Source: Sphingobium sp. V4
Lineage (GTDB): Bacteria > Pseudomonadota > Alphaproteobacteria > Sphingomonadales > Sphingomonadaceae
DNA: 64,000 nt
Assembly (NCBI RefSeq): GCF_029590555.1
Contig: NZ_CP081001.1
Location: 2,046,001 to 2,110,000 of the forward strand
Reading direction: 5' to 3'
Positions within the stretch are counted from its first letter, which is position 1. Each line of letters starts with the position of its first letter. The notes beneath the pieces were generated by a model. That model did no database searches and was not told the origin of the DNA. It saw nothing but the letters and a program-made list of their open reading frames with translations. Shown here one piece after another: positions 9,196 through 17,753 of this stretch. Made by a program: the position numbers and the translations under genes.

Positions 9196-10923
9196 TCACT
9201 GCATCTCGGTCAGGGCGGCCACGCCCATCAGGGCCAGGCCGTTGCGGATAATCTGCCCTATTCCCTGGGCCAGGAAAAGGCGGCTAGCCGTAATCGCCGG
9301 TTCATCGGCCAAAATGACACGCGCGCGCGGATCGTCATTGCCCATGTTCCACCAGCCATGGAAGGCTGATGCCAAGTCATTGAGATAGAAAGCGATCCTG
9401 TGCGGCTCACGAGCCTGCGCCGACCCTTCTACCACGCGGGGGAACTGCGCGGCGAGCTTGACCATCGCCAGCTCCGCCGTCCCAAGAAGGGACAGGTCGG
9501 GCGCGGGCAGGTCGATCCCAGCCTCCTGCGCGCGGCGGCCGAGCGAGGAAATGCGCGCATGGGCGTACTGGACATAGAAGACCGGGTTGTCCTTCGATGC
9601 CTCCACCACCTTGGCGAAATCAAAGTCCATCTGCGCGTCCGCCTTGCGCGTCAGCATGGTGAAGCGGACGACATCCTTGCCTACTTCCTTGACCACGTCC
9701 GCCAGAGTCACGAAATTGCCGGCGCGCTTGGACATCTTCACCGGTTCGCCGTCGCGCAGCAGGCGGACCATCTGGATCAGCTTGACGTCGAAGCGTGCCC
9801 GCCCTTCCGTCAGCGCCGCGACGGCGGCCTGGATGCGCTTCACCGTCCCTGCGTGGTCCGCGCCCCAGATGTCGATCAACTGGTCAGCGCTCTCGGCCTT
9901 CTGGTAATGATAGGCCATGTCCGCGCCGAAATAGGTCCACGACCCGTTCGACTTCTTGATCGGCCGGTCCTGATCGTCGCCGAATTTGGTCGAGCGGAAC
10001 AGCGGCAATTCCACCGGCTCCCAGTCGTCGGGCAGCTCGCCCTTGGGCGCTTCCAGCACGCCGTCATAGACCAGGTCATGCGCGCGCAGCCAGGCTTCGG
10101 CTTCGTCCGGCTTGCCCGCCGCCTGCAATGCGGCCTCCGACGAAAAGATATCGTGATGGATGCCCAGCAGCGCCAGGTCGCTGCGGATCATGTCCATCAT
10201 CCTCGCCACGGCGAAGGTGCGGAACGTCACCAGCCAGTCGCCCTCCGGCGCGCCCACGAAGCGGTCGCCATATTCGGCCGCCAGCGCCTGCCCTACCGGG
10301 ACCAGATAGTCGCCCGGATACAGCCCCTCGGGAATCTCGCCGACATCCTCGCCCAGCGCCTCGCGGTAGCGAAGATGCGCCGACCGGGCGAGCACGTCCA
10401 CCTGGCCGCCCGCGTCATTGATATAATATTCGCGGATCACCTTGTGCCCGGCATATTCGAGCAGCGTGGCGAGCGCGTCGCCCACCACCGCGCCGCGGCA
10501 ATGGCCCATGTGCATCGGCCCGGTCGGGTTGGCCGAGACATATTCGACGTTGACGGTGACGCCCTGGCCGAAGTCGGAACGGCCATAATCCGCCGCGTCG
10601 GCGTGGATCGCAGCCAGTTCCGCGCGCCAGGTGGCGTCTGTCAGGGTCAGGTTGATGAAGCCGGGACCGGCGATGGCGGCGCTTTCGACCTCATCCAGCG
10701 CCTGGAGCCTGGTAACGATCGCATCGGCCAGCGCGCGCGGATTGGTGCCGGCGGGCTTGGCCAGCACCATTGCCGCATTGGTGGCCAGGTCGCCATGCGA
10801 CGGATCGCGCGGCGGCTCGACCGTCACCGGCTTGCGGTTGAGCCCGGCGGGCAGTACGCCATCGGCCTCCAGCGCGTCGAGCACGGCATCGAGATGGGCG
10901 GTGAAACGGGTATAAAGGGACAC
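9196..10923 (-). CDS. argS: Arginyl-tRNA synthetase
   Basis: Class I synthetase charging tRNA-Arg in the cytoplasm; 575 residues, normal length. It has the N-terminal additional domain, the HIGH-type motif in ANPTGPMHMGHCRGAV, the KMSK motif as KMSKRAGNFVTL, and a C-terminal DALR anticodon-binding domain ending GLALMGVAALTEMQ. It is first in a likely argS-SPOR-nagZ operon. Immediately upstream lies a palindromic repeat (10950-11022), so the argS promoter must overlap or lie next to that element. Confidence 0.98.
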   Translation of the reverse strand: MSLYTRFTAHLDAVLDALEADGVLPAGLNRKPVTVEPPRDPSHGDLATNAAMVLAKPAGTNPRALADAIVTRLQALDEVESAAIAGPGFINLTLTDATWRAELAAIHADAADYGRSDFGQGVTVNVEYVSANPTGPMHMGHCRGAVVGDALATLLEYAGHKVIREYYINDAGGQVDVLARSAHLRYREALGEDVGEIPEGLYPGDYLVPVGQALAAEYGDRFVGAPEGDWLVTFRTFAVARMMDMIRSDLALLGIHHDIFSSEAALQAAGKPDEAEAWLRAHDLVYDGVLEAPKGELPDDWEPVELPLFRSTKFGDDQDRPIKKSNGSWTYFGADMAYHYQKAESADQLIDIWGADHAGTVKRIQAAVAALTEGRARFDVKLIQMVRLLRDGEPVKMSKRAGNFVTLADVVKEVGKDVVRFTMLTRKADAQMDFDFAKVVEASKDNPVFYVQYAHARISSLGRRAQEAGIDLPAPDLSLLGTAELAMVKLAAQFPRVVEGSAQAREPHRIAFYLNDLASAFHGWWNMGNDDPRARVILADEPAITASRLFLAQGIGQIIRNGLALMGVAALTEMQ

Positions 10924-10949
10924 GGGCAGTTCCTCGAAAAGCTGTAGAC

Positions 10950-11022
10950 CCGTTCGGGCCGAGCCTGTCGAAGCCCCGTTCTTTTAAGAAGTACGGCCCT
11001 TCGACAAGCTCAGGGCGAACGG
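10950..11022. repeat. Palindromic intergenic repeat (copy 2, REP-like)
   Basis: Between the lipoprotein gene and argS, the clearest copy. The left arm GTTCGGGCCGAGCCTGTCGA and right arm TTCGACAAGCTCAGGGCGAA are inverted relative to each other, with a short AT-containing centre (TTCTTTTAAGAAG). The unit could fold into a long hairpin. Core sequence is shared with the copies at 2790, 13785 and 54038. Confidence 0.8.
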
Positions 11023-11036
11023 CATTGGGTTCGCTC

Positions 11037-11675
11037 TCAGCGGGTCGCGTTATATCGGAGCTGGTCCTGGGTCAGGTTGAAACCCACGAGCAGCTCGAAA
11101 CTGGTTCGCTGCAACGCCGCCTTGACGTCGGGCTGGGCGAAGGGATCGATTGCGGCGTCGGCATCGCCGGCCTTGCGCTTCTGCGTGATCTTCTGCTGGA
11201 TGTCGGCCGGCAGCGTGGCGGCGGCCTTGTCGACATAGGAACCGGCCTTGGCCTGCGCGCTGGCACGATATTCGCCCGCCGCGAAGTTCAGCGTCACCTG
11301 CCCCACCCGCTTGGCGACCACGGCATTGCCGCCGCGCACCACGGCCGAGAAATAGGGCAGCACCACCTGCCGCGCCGCGCTCGCGTCGCTGCGGCGCCCG
11401 TTCACGGTGAAGCTCGCCTCGGTGTAGAATTGCGCGCCGTCCGCGCAGGTCGAACGCAGGTTGGTGATATTCGCCACCACGTCGATCGCCGCGGCATCCG
11501 TGCTGCCCGCCGGATTGAACAGGGTGATGTCACCGGTCTGGGCCGGTATCGCCGCCGTCGGACAGGCCGACCGCACAGCGACGATGCCGCCCGTCGCGTC
11601 GATCTCGCCCCGGCGCGAACAGCCTGCAAGGGCCAGGGCCAGCATCGATGTCAGGGCGATATGGGACAATTTCAC
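11037..11675 (-). CDS. Putative lipoprotein of unknown function
   Basis: A 212-residue exported protein with a lipobox. I place the start at the GTG (11675) that gives a classic lipoprotein signal: basic KLSHIAL, a hydrophobic run, then LALAGC with the lipidated Cys near residue 18. The frame continues upstream for 47 more codons without signal character. The mature part has no motif I recognise; it contains paired Cys residues and an Ala/Lys-rich region (about 150-190) that may be helical. It is divergent from ispH with 158 bases between starts. Membership of a sphingomonad-specific lipoprotein family is an inference. Confidence 0.75.
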   Translation of the reverse strand: MKLSHIALTSMLALALAGCSRRGEIDATGGIVAVRSACPTAAIPAQTGDITLFNPAGSTDAAAIDVVANITNLRSTCADGAQFYTEASFTVNGRRSDASAARQVVLPYFSAVVRGGNAVVAKRVGQVTLNFAAGEYRASAQAKAGSYVDKAAATLPADIQQKITQKRKAGDADAAIDPFAQPDVKAALQRTSFELLVGFNLTQDQLRYNATR

Positions 11676-11833
11676 AGGCAGATATTCCTTCGCACGCCTT
11701 TTCAGCCCGATGGCCATCGGGCCAGAAGCTTTGCGCTTCCTTATCCATCCCCCGCGCGCCACGCAACCGCCCATCCCCTCCAACCGCAAGGAAGCGGCTT
11801 TCCTCCGGAAGAACATTCGCCTAAGCGGCAGAC

Positions 11834-12793
11834 ATGACCGATGCGCCCGCAGCCCTGCCGCCCATGACCCTGCTGATCGCCGCCCCGCGCGGCTTCTGCG
11901 CCGGGGTCGACCGCGCGATCATCATCGTCGAAAAGGCGATCGAGAAATATGGCGCGCCTGTCTATGTCCGCCATGAAATCGTCCACAACAAATTCGTGGT
12001 CGACGGCCTGAAGGCGAAGGGCGCGATCTTCGTCGAGAGCCTGGATCAGGTGCCCGACGGCGTGCCCGTGGTCTTTTCCGCCCATGGCGTGCCCAAGGCG
12101 GTACCGGCCAAGGCAGAACGGCGCGGCCTCGACTATCTCGACGCCACCTGCCCGCTGGTCAGCAAGGTCCATCGCCAGGCCGAACGCCAGGTGGACGCAG
12201 GCCGCCACATCCTCTTCATCGGCCATCATGGCCATCCGGAGGTGATCGGCACCTTTGGTCAGGTGCCAGAAGGCACTATGACCCTGATCGAAACGGTCGA
12301 GGATGCCGAGGCCTTCGCGCCCGCCGACCCCGACAACCTGGCCTTCCTGACCCAGACGACCTTGTCGGTGGACGACACCGCCGCGATCGTGGCGGCGCTC
12401 CAGCGCCGCTTCCCGTCCATCAGCGCACCCAAGGGAGAGGACATCTGCTATGCCACCTCCAACCGCCAGACGGCGGTCAAGGCCATCGCCGCGCGGTGCG
12501 ACGCCCTTTACGTAATCGGTGCGCCCAACAGTTCCAACTCACTTCGGCTGGTGGAAGTGGCGCAGCGCGAAGGCACGCCCGCCCGCCTGATCCAGCGCGC
12601 CGACGAGATCGATTTCGACTGGCTGGCGCATGTGGGCACGCTGGGCCTGACGGCGGGCGCTTCCGCGCCCGAAGTGCTGGTGCGCGAAGTGGTGAACCGC
12701 ATCGCCACGCGCTTCACCGTCGTCGAGGAGCAGGTGGAAACGGCGCGCGAAAGCATCGCCTTCAAGCTGCCCCGCGGACTGGAGACGGCCTGA
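11834..12793 (+). CDS. ispH: 4-hydroxy-3-methylbut-2-enyl diphosphate reductase
   Basis: Last enzyme of the MEP pathway, reducing HMBPP to IPP and DMAPP with a [4Fe-4S] cluster. The 319-residue protein has the three cluster cysteines in [17 protein letters not shown] and ICYATSNRQ, the conserved HEIVHN and [10 protein letters not shown] segments, and TAGASAPE near the C-terminus. It is followed after three bases by thrB, an arrangement (ispH-thrB-rnhA) frequent in alphaproteobacteria. Confidence 0.97.
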   Translation: MTDAPAALPPMTLLIAAPRGFCAGVDRAIIIVEKAIEKYGAPVYVRHEIVHNKFVVDGLKAKGAIFVESLDQVPDGVPVVFSAHGVPKAVPAKAERRGLDYLDATCPLVSKVHRQAERQVDAGRHILFIGHHGHPEVIGTFGQVPEGTMTLIETVEDAEAFAPADPDNLAFLTQTTLSVDDTAAIVAALQRRFPSISAPKGEDICYATSNRQTAVKAIAARCDALYVIGAPNSSNSLRLVEVAQREGTPARLIQRADEIDFDWLAHVGTLGLTAGASAPEVLVREVVNRIATRFTVVEEQVETARESIAFKLPRGLETA

Positions 12794-12796
12794 GCC

Positions 12797-13774
12797 ATGG
12801 CAGTCTACACCCACGTCCCCGCCGAGGATATCGACGCCTTCCTCGCGCGCTATGACGCCGGCCGACTGGTATCGGCCAAGGGCATTGCCGAAGGGGTGGA
12901 GAACAGCAATTATCTGCTCGAAACCACCGGCGCCGACGGACATGGTCATCGCTATATCCTGACCCTCTATGAAAAGCGGGTGGACGAGGCCGACCTGCCC
13001 TTCTTCATGGACCTGCTCGACCATCTGGGCGCGCGCGGCTGTCAGGTTCCGCGCTTCATCGCCGATCGCGAAGGCCGGCGGCTCCAGCAATTATCGGGCC
13101 GCCCCGCCTGCCTGATCGAGTTCCTGACCGGCATTTCCGTCACCGAACCCACCCCCGGCCAGGCGCGCGCCGCCGGCGTGGCGCTGGGCGAACTGCACAA
13201 GGCGGCGCAGGGCTTTGCGGGCGAACGCCGCAACGCGCTCGACAAGGATGGCTGGCACGCGCTGGCGGCCCGATGCGGCGACGATTTCGACGAGATCCAG
13301 CCCGGCCTCGCCGCGCGTGTGGCGCAGGAACTCGCCTTCCTCGACGCCCATTGGCCCGCCGACCTGCCCCGGTCGGTGATCCATGCCGATCTGTTCCCCG
13401 ACAATGTGCTGATGCTGGGGGAGGAGGTGACGGGCCTCATCGACTTCTATTTCAGCTGCACCGACATCCGCGCCTATGACCTGGCCGTCACCCACAGCGC
13501 ATGGGTGTTCAGCAATGACGGCGCGACCTGGTTCGGCGATCGCGCGGCGGCGCTGGGTGCGGGCTATGCCCGGTCCCATGGCCTGACCGAGGCCGAGCGC
13601 GCCGCCTTCCCGATCCTGTGCCGGGGCGCGGCCCTGCGCTTCCTGCTGACGCGCGCCTATGACTGGATCAACACGCCGGCCGATGCGCTGGTGACGCGGA
13701 AGGACCCGCTTGCCTATCTGCGCCGGCTGGACTTCTACGCGAAGGCCGATCCGGCGGAATTGCTGGGCGCCTGA
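12797..13774 (+). CDS. thrB: Homoserine kinase (type II, APH fold)
   Basis: Phosphorylates homoserine on the way to threonine. The 325-residue protein belongs to the aminoglycoside-phosphotransferase-fold ThrB family, unrelated to GHMP-type ThrB. It begins MAVYTHVPAEDIDAFLARYD and has EGVENSNYLLET, the catalytic loop VIHADLFPDNVLM and the metal-binding LIDFYFSC. It starts three bases after the ispH stop, so translational coupling is likely. Confidence 0.94.
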   Translation: MAVYTHVPAEDIDAFLARYDAGRLVSAKGIAEGVENSNYLLETTGADGHGHRYILTLYEKRVDEADLPFFMDLLDHLGARGCQVPRFIADREGRRLQQLSGRPACLIEFLTGISVTEPTPGQARAAGVALGELHKAAQGFAGERRNALDKDGWHALAARCGDDFDEIQPGLAARVAQELAFLDAHWPADLPRSVIHADLFPDNVLMLGEEVTGLIDFYFSCTDIRAYDLAVTHSAWVFSNDGATWFGDRAAALGAGYARSHGLTEAERAAFPILCRGAALRFLLTRAYDWINTPADALVTRKDPLAYLRRLDFYAKADPAELLGA

Positions 13775-13784
13775 GAAACAACAT

Positions 13785-13850
13785 CCGTTCGCTTCGGGCG
13801 AAGTCGAGACGCGTCAAGCGCCGTTCTAGACACGCGCGACCCGAACGGAG
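13785..13850. repeat. Palindromic intergenic repeat (copy 3, diverged)
   Basis: Between thrB and rnhA: CCGTTCGCTTCGGGCGAAGT at the left and GCGCGACCCGAACGGA at the right form the outer arms, with GACGCG and CGCG segments inside. It is more diverged than the copy at 10950. The right end reaches the rnhA ribosome-binding site (GGAGGAG, 13847-13853). Confidence 0.6.
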
Positions 13851-13858
13851 GAGACATT

Positions 13859-14305
13859 ATGACCGACCTTCCGACCGTAGACATTTTCACCGACGGCGCC
13901 TGCAAGGGCAATCCCGGCCCCGGCGGCTGGGGCGCCGTGCTGCGCTTTGGCGACACGGAGAAGGAAATCTCCGGCGGCGAGGCGCAGACCACCAACAACC
14001 GCATGGAGATGATGGCCGCGGTCGAGGCGCTCAACACGCTCAAGAAGCCGTGCCGCGTCACGCTCCACACCGACAGCAAATATGTGATGGACGGCATCAC
14101 CAAATGGGTCTTCGGCTGGCAGAAGAAGGGCTGGAGGACCGCCGACAACAAGCCGGTCAAGAATGTCGAGATCTGGCAGGCGTTGCTGAAGGCGGCGGCG
14201 CGCCATCAGGTGACGTGGAAATGGGTGAAGGGCCATGCCGGCCACCCCGAAAACGAACGCGCCGACCAACTCGCCTGCGCGGCAGCAGAGACGTTCCGGA
14301 AATAG
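13859..14305 (+). CDS. rnhA: Ribonuclease HI
   Basis: Degrades RNA in RNA-DNA hybrids. The 148-residue protein has the full type 1 RNase H active site: D in [18 protein letters not shown] in [10 protein letters not shown] in LHTDSKYV, and a final acidic position in [12 protein letters not shown]. It also has the basic helix/handle (WQKKGWRT) that helps bind hybrids. A strong GGAGGAG lies five bases before the ATG and overlaps the edge of a palindromic repeat. Confidence 0.97.
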   Translation: MTDLPTVDIFTDGACKGNPGPGGWGAVLRFGDTEKEISGGEAQTTNNRMEMMAAVEALNTLKKPCRVTLHTDSKYVMDGITKWVFGWQKKGWRTADNKPVKNVEIWQALLKAAARHQVTWKWVKGHAGHPENERADQLACAAAETFRK

Positions 14306-14400
14306 GACGGACCACCGGCGGGCCGGAAGGACCAAAGGCCAAAGCCCGCGCGGCTCCGGACTCTGCTGGCGGGCGGCCTTCTGACTGACAGGCTTTGCGC

Positions 14401-14844
14401 ATGGAACTCAAATTTGTGAAGCGCTCGGGCAAATATGACGAGTTGACCATCCTTCGAGACGAGGGTGCGTCAGAGACGATCCCATGCCCGAAACAAGGCA
14501 TCATTCCTCACGACATGGTCCATTATGCGGTGGAAAGCGTGCTCGCCCATGGCGGCTTCCTGTCGCTGTTGAAAGACGGTCAGGCAGCGGATTTCACGGC
14601 GGGCGGCGAGGACAATGAAGCCGCCGTGGAGCGACTGGTCGAAGCATTGCAGGCTGAAATGTGGGGCGGGCACGTGTCGGCGGCGGATTTGCTCGCCACC
14701 TATCGGCACGCCTGCGATGCACGGGGCCATGGCAGCGTGCCAATATCCGGTAATGATGTCGAAGCCATACGCGTCCGGCTTGACGAGTTGACGGCGCGAT
14801 GGGCGGCGCTTGCGGTGAACGAAGGGCTCTCCTTGCGCTTCTGA
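14401..14844 (+). CDS. Hypothetical protein
   Basis: A 147-residue soluble protein I do not recognise. It starts MELKFVKRSGKYDELTILRD and shows a mixed alpha/beta character with no signal peptide, membrane segment or obvious catalytic motif. The segment IPCPKQGIIPHDMVHYAVES is its most distinctive stretch. The frame opens at a TTG two codons upstream, but the ATG is preferred. It lies 95 bases beyond rnhA and is convergent with the YegP-like gene. GC is slightly lower than in neighbours. Confidence 0.65.
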   Translation: MELKFVKRSGKYDELTILRDEGASETIPCPKQGIIPHDMVHYAVESVLAHGGFLSLLKDGQAADFTAGGEDNEAAVERLVEALQAEMWGGHVSAADLLATYRHACDARGHGSVPISGNDVEAIRVRLDELTARWAALAVNEGLSLRF

Positions 14845-14893
14845 TGCGCGCCCCCATGCACGGGGAACGACCAGCGCGCGTCCGACGCCCCGC

Positions 14894-15070
14894 TTATTCC
14901 GCCTCTTCGACCGGCGCGCCGGGGCCGTTCTTCAGGATGGAATCGATCGCGTTCTTCGCGCCAGCCTTGGAACTGTAGCCTTCGGTCCAGAAGATGACCT
15001 CGGCATTATATTTGAACTTGGCGACGAACTCGCCGGCCTTGTTCTTCTCGATCACGAACTTGTGGGCCAT
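14894..15070 (-). CDS. YegP-family (DUF1508) small protein
   Basis: A 58-residue cytoplasmic protein: MAHKFVIEKNKAGEFVAKFK, then an ILWTEGY-like VIFWTEGYSSKAGAKNAIDS. This is the single DUF1508 repeat seen in YegP-type proteins, whose function is unknown. Two in-frame ATGs exist; I prefer the second (15070) because GGGAG sits seven bases upstream. An acidic tail (GAPVEEAE) ends it. It is 23 bases upstream of... no gene on its strand belongs to it clearly; the FAD oxidoreductase lies just beyond its start on the same strand. Confidence 0.85.
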   Translation of the reverse strand: MAHKFVIEKNKAGEFVAKFKYNAEVIFWTEGYSSKAGAKNAIDSILKNGPGAPVEEAE

Positions 15071-15093
15071 GTCCATTCTCCCGGCTTGTTGCG

Positions 15094-16197
15094 CTACCGA
15101 AACCGACCCGGACCATAGGCAGCCGCGTCAATGCTGGCAACCGCTTCCGGCATCGCCGATCCGGTCAGCAGCGCAGCCCCCAGCAGCGCCGCGGCTGGCG
15201 CGGTCTGGATGCCGAACCCGCCCTGCCCCGCGAACCAGAAGAAGCCGGGCGCGACCGGATCGAAGCCATAGACCGGCGCACGGTCGGGCGCGAAGCTGCG
15301 CAGCCCCGCCCATTTATGCTCGATCCGTCCGATCCGCCAGTCGACCGCCTCCTCGAACCGCGCGATCGCCTCGGCCACGGCCAGTTCCTCGGGCGCGGCG
15401 TCGCAGGGTGGCGATGGCGTCTCGTCATGCGGGGTCAGCCAGATGCGCCCCGGCCCGTCCGGCTTGAAATAGAAGCGCGACCGCAGGTCCATGATCAGCG
15501 GCAGGTCGGGCGAGGGCAGGTCGGGCACCTGGAGTTGCACGACCGTCCGTCGCAGCGGCGCGATGCCGACCGGCGCCACGCCGCTCAGCCGCGCCACCGC
15601 GTCGGCCCAGGCGCCCGCCGCATTGACCAGCACGCCGCATCCGACCGGCCCGTCGCGCGTCTCGATCCGCCAGCCGCCGTCCGCCGCCCGCGCGCCCAGC
15701 AGCGCCGCGCCCAGCCGCACCTCGCCACCCAGCCGGCGGAAGCGGCGCAGGCAGGCCTGATGCAGCGCGGCCACGTCGATGTCCTGGCAGCTCGCCTCCA
15801 TCACCCCCAGCGTCCAGTCCGGGCGCAGTCCCGGCACCAGCGCACACGGATCGACCGGGCGGAGATCGACCTTCCCCGCGAACTGCGCGATCAGCGCGTC
15901 GCGCAGCGGCGCGTCCTCCGCGCGCCCAACATGCAGCGTCCGGCGCGGCGACAGGAAGCTGCCCTCATGGAAATCGGGGTCCGGCGCAGCCAGCAGCGGC
16001 CCCGACGCGGTCGTCAGCGGCTGTACCACCGGGCCGCCATAGCTTTCCTCCCAGAAGGCGACCGACCGCCCGGTGGCATGATAGCCCGCGCGCTCCTCCA
16101 TCTCCAGGATCAGCACCCGCGCATCGGCGGCGAGCAGCGCGCCCAGACTCGCGCCGGCCATGCCGCCGCCCACGATCACGATGTCGAAATGGGTCAA
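15094..16197 (-). CDS. FAD-dependent oxidoreductase, DAO family
   Basis: A 367-residue flavoprotein of the D-amino-acid oxidase/glycine oxidase fold (DadA-like). The N-terminal Rossmann motif is HFDIVIVGGGMAGASLGALL, followed by GYHATGRSVAFWEESYGG. A second nucleotide-contact region appears as VLVNAAGAWAD, and the C-terminal FAD contact as WFAGQGGFGIQTAPAAALL. I chose a TTG start: its bases overlap the TGA stop of the upstream hydrolase (TTGA), and the GxGxxG motif then falls right at the N-terminus. The substrate is probably an amine or amino acid (family inference). Confidence 0.82.
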   Translation of the reverse strand: MTHFDIVIVGGGMAGASLGALLAADARVLILEMEERAGYHATGRSVAFWEESYGGPVVQPLTTASGPLLAAPDPDFHEGSFLSPRRTLHVGRAEDAPLRDALIAQFAGKVDLRPVDPCALVPGLRPDWTLGVMEASCQDIDVAALHQACLRRFRRLGGEVRLGAALLGARAADGGWRIETRDGPVGCGVLVNAAGAWADAVARLSGVAPVGIAPLRRTVVQLQVPDLPSPDLPLIMDLRSRFYFKPDGPGRIWLTPHDETPSPPCDAAPEELAVAEAIARFEEAVDWRIGRIEHKWAGLRSFAPDRAPVYGFDPVAPGFFWFAGQGGFGIQTAPAAALLGAALLTGSAMPEAVASIDAAAYGPGRFR

Positions 16198-17177
16198 TTC
16201 GCAATCTCGTCCCGCGCAGTCTCGTCCAGAAAGGCCTCGATCCGGTCCAGAGCGTCGCACCGAACCGGGTCCAGCTCGCGCAATATCTCGTGCGCGGCCT
16301 CCCGCCCATAGATATGCAGTCGCGCGTCGGGAAGCCGCGCCGCCACCTGCCGGATCGCAGCGGTCGACACCAGCCGATCGGCCTCGCTCGCCAGGATCAG
16401 CAACGGACAGGCGACCTGCGCGACCCCCGGCCCCTCGGCCAGCGCCCGAGTCGAATCGAGCGCCTGCGCCACCCAGTTCCAGCTCGGCGGCCCCAACGCG
16501 ATGTCCCGACTATGGTCACGCCACCATAGTTCGTCGGCATAGCGGGCGGGATCATGGGTCAGTCTTTTCTGGCGCATCCGCCGTTGCCGCTCGCTATCCT
16601 CCTTCTGCGTCCAGGCGCGCCGGTCGCCCCGTCCCATGGCTACCATCAGCCGCGCGACCGCCACCGCCAGCCAACGCGGCATCGGCGCGCTGTGCAGCCC
16701 CAGCATCGGCGCGACCAGCACCGCGGCGTCGGGCGGCGGCATCCCCTCCGCCAACGCGCGCAGCAGCATATGGCCGCCCATCGAATGGCCCAGCATCACC
16801 GCCGGCCCCTGCCCTTCGGCGCGCCAATCGTCCGCCAACGCCCGAAAATCACTGATATAATCGGCAAAATCCCCGACATGGCCGCACATCGGATCATCGG
16901 TCAGCCGTCCCGATCCGCCCTGCCCGCGCCAGTCGAAGCTGGTCACGGCCCAGCCGCGCCGCGCCATATGATCGATCACCTCCAGATATTTCTCGATCAT
17001 GTCGCCACGGCCGTTCAGCAACAGCATCCGTCCGCGCGTACCCGAGCCCAGCCGGTAGCGGCGGATCGCCCAGCCATCGGACGCCTGCCAGTAATCCAGC
17101 CGCCCGCCCATCGGCCAGGCGCGCCGATCGAAAGCGGCGGCGGGAGGGTAAGCGGAGCGGAAATCGGGCGAATCCAT
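16194..17177 (-). CDS. Alpha/beta hydrolase (lysophospholipase-like)
   Basis: A 327-residue serine hydrolase. The nucleophile elbow GHSMGG, the oxyanion-strand region LLNGRGDMIEKYLEV, FDWRGQGGSG, a late Asp in LILASEADRLVS and His in EAAHEILRE make a complete triad. It resembles PldB-type lysophospholipase/monoacylglycerol lipases; the true substrate is unknown. Three in-frame ATGs (17207, 17186, 17177) are possible; I took the last because GGA lies just upstream. The frame continues upstream but is antisense to cpaA there. Its stop overlaps the start of the FAD oxidoreductase, so the two are coupled. Confidence 0.82.
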   Translation of the reverse strand: MDSPDFRSAYPPAAAFDRRAWPMGGRLDYWQASDGWAIRRYRLGSGTRGRMLLLNGRGDMIEKYLEVIDHMARRGWAVTSFDWRGQGGSGRLTDDPMCGHVGDFADYISDFRALADDWRAEGQGPAVMLGHSMGGHMLLRALAEGMPPPDAAVLVAPMLGLHSAPMPRWLAVAVARLMVAMGRGDRRAWTQKEDSERQRRMRQKRLTHDPARYADELWWRDHSRDIALGPPSWNWVAQALDSTRALAEGPGVAQVACPLLILASEADRLVSTAAIRQVAARLPDARLHIYGREAAHEILRELDPVRCDALDRIEAFLDETARDEIAN

Positions 17178-17222
17178 GCCGTCCATGGTTACGGTTTGGT
17201 AAGCCATGCGGTCTAGGGAATA

Positions 17223-17702
17223 GTGCCCATGTTGGGGGAATATTTCCGGCTGGCGCTGATGATCGCCCTGGGCGCGCTGCTGATCGCGGCGGCGATCACC
17301 GATCTGCGTTCGCGCATCATCTCCAACCGCCTGAACCTGGCCGTGGCGCTGCTGGCGCCACTCTGGTGGCTCGCGAGCGGGCTGGACCCGTGGCCCGGCA
17401 TGGCCCTGCAACTGCTGGCCGGCGCCCTCGTCTTCATGGTCTTCGCCGCGCTCTTCGCGATCGGCATGATGGGCGGCGGCGACGTCAAACTGCTGGGCGC
17501 GCTGGCGCTCTGGTTCCCGTGGCAGGCGATGCTCAGTCTTATCGTGCTGATGGCACTGCTGGGCGGCCTGGTCACGTTGGTCACGCTGCTGCACCATCGC
17601 TGGGCGAAAAGGCCCGGCCAACCCGAAATACCCTATGGAGTCGCCATCTCGATCGCAGCCCTGTGGCTGATTGGCGAACGATATCTTAACCATTTTGCTT
17701 GA
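17223..17702 (+). CDS. cpaA: Prepilin peptidase, Tad system
   Basis: Aspartic peptidase (TadV/CpaA) that trims Flp prepilin leaders at the inner membrane. The 159-residue length matches the short Tad-type enzymes that lack the N-methylation domain. The first catalytic Asp lies in AAAITDLRSRIISNRLN and the second in the GMMGGGDVKLLGAL (GxGD) motif. Several hydrophobic helices surround them. Start is the GTG; an ATG two codons on is an alternative. It opens the pilus locus, divergent from the hydrolase gene, with its start region in the short shared promoter region. Confidence 0.9.
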   Translation: MPMLGEYFRLALMIALGALLIAAAITDLRSRIISNRLNLAVALLAPLWWLASGLDPWPGMALQLLAGALVFMVFAALFAIGMMGGGDVKLLGALALWFPWQAMLSLIVLMALLGGLVTLVTLLHHRWAKRPGQPEIPYGVAISIAALWLIGERYLNHFA

Positions 17703-17753
17703 TGAGTGGAGCACTGGGGGCAGTGCTGCCGCTTGAGGGAGGCGAGTTTCGTC

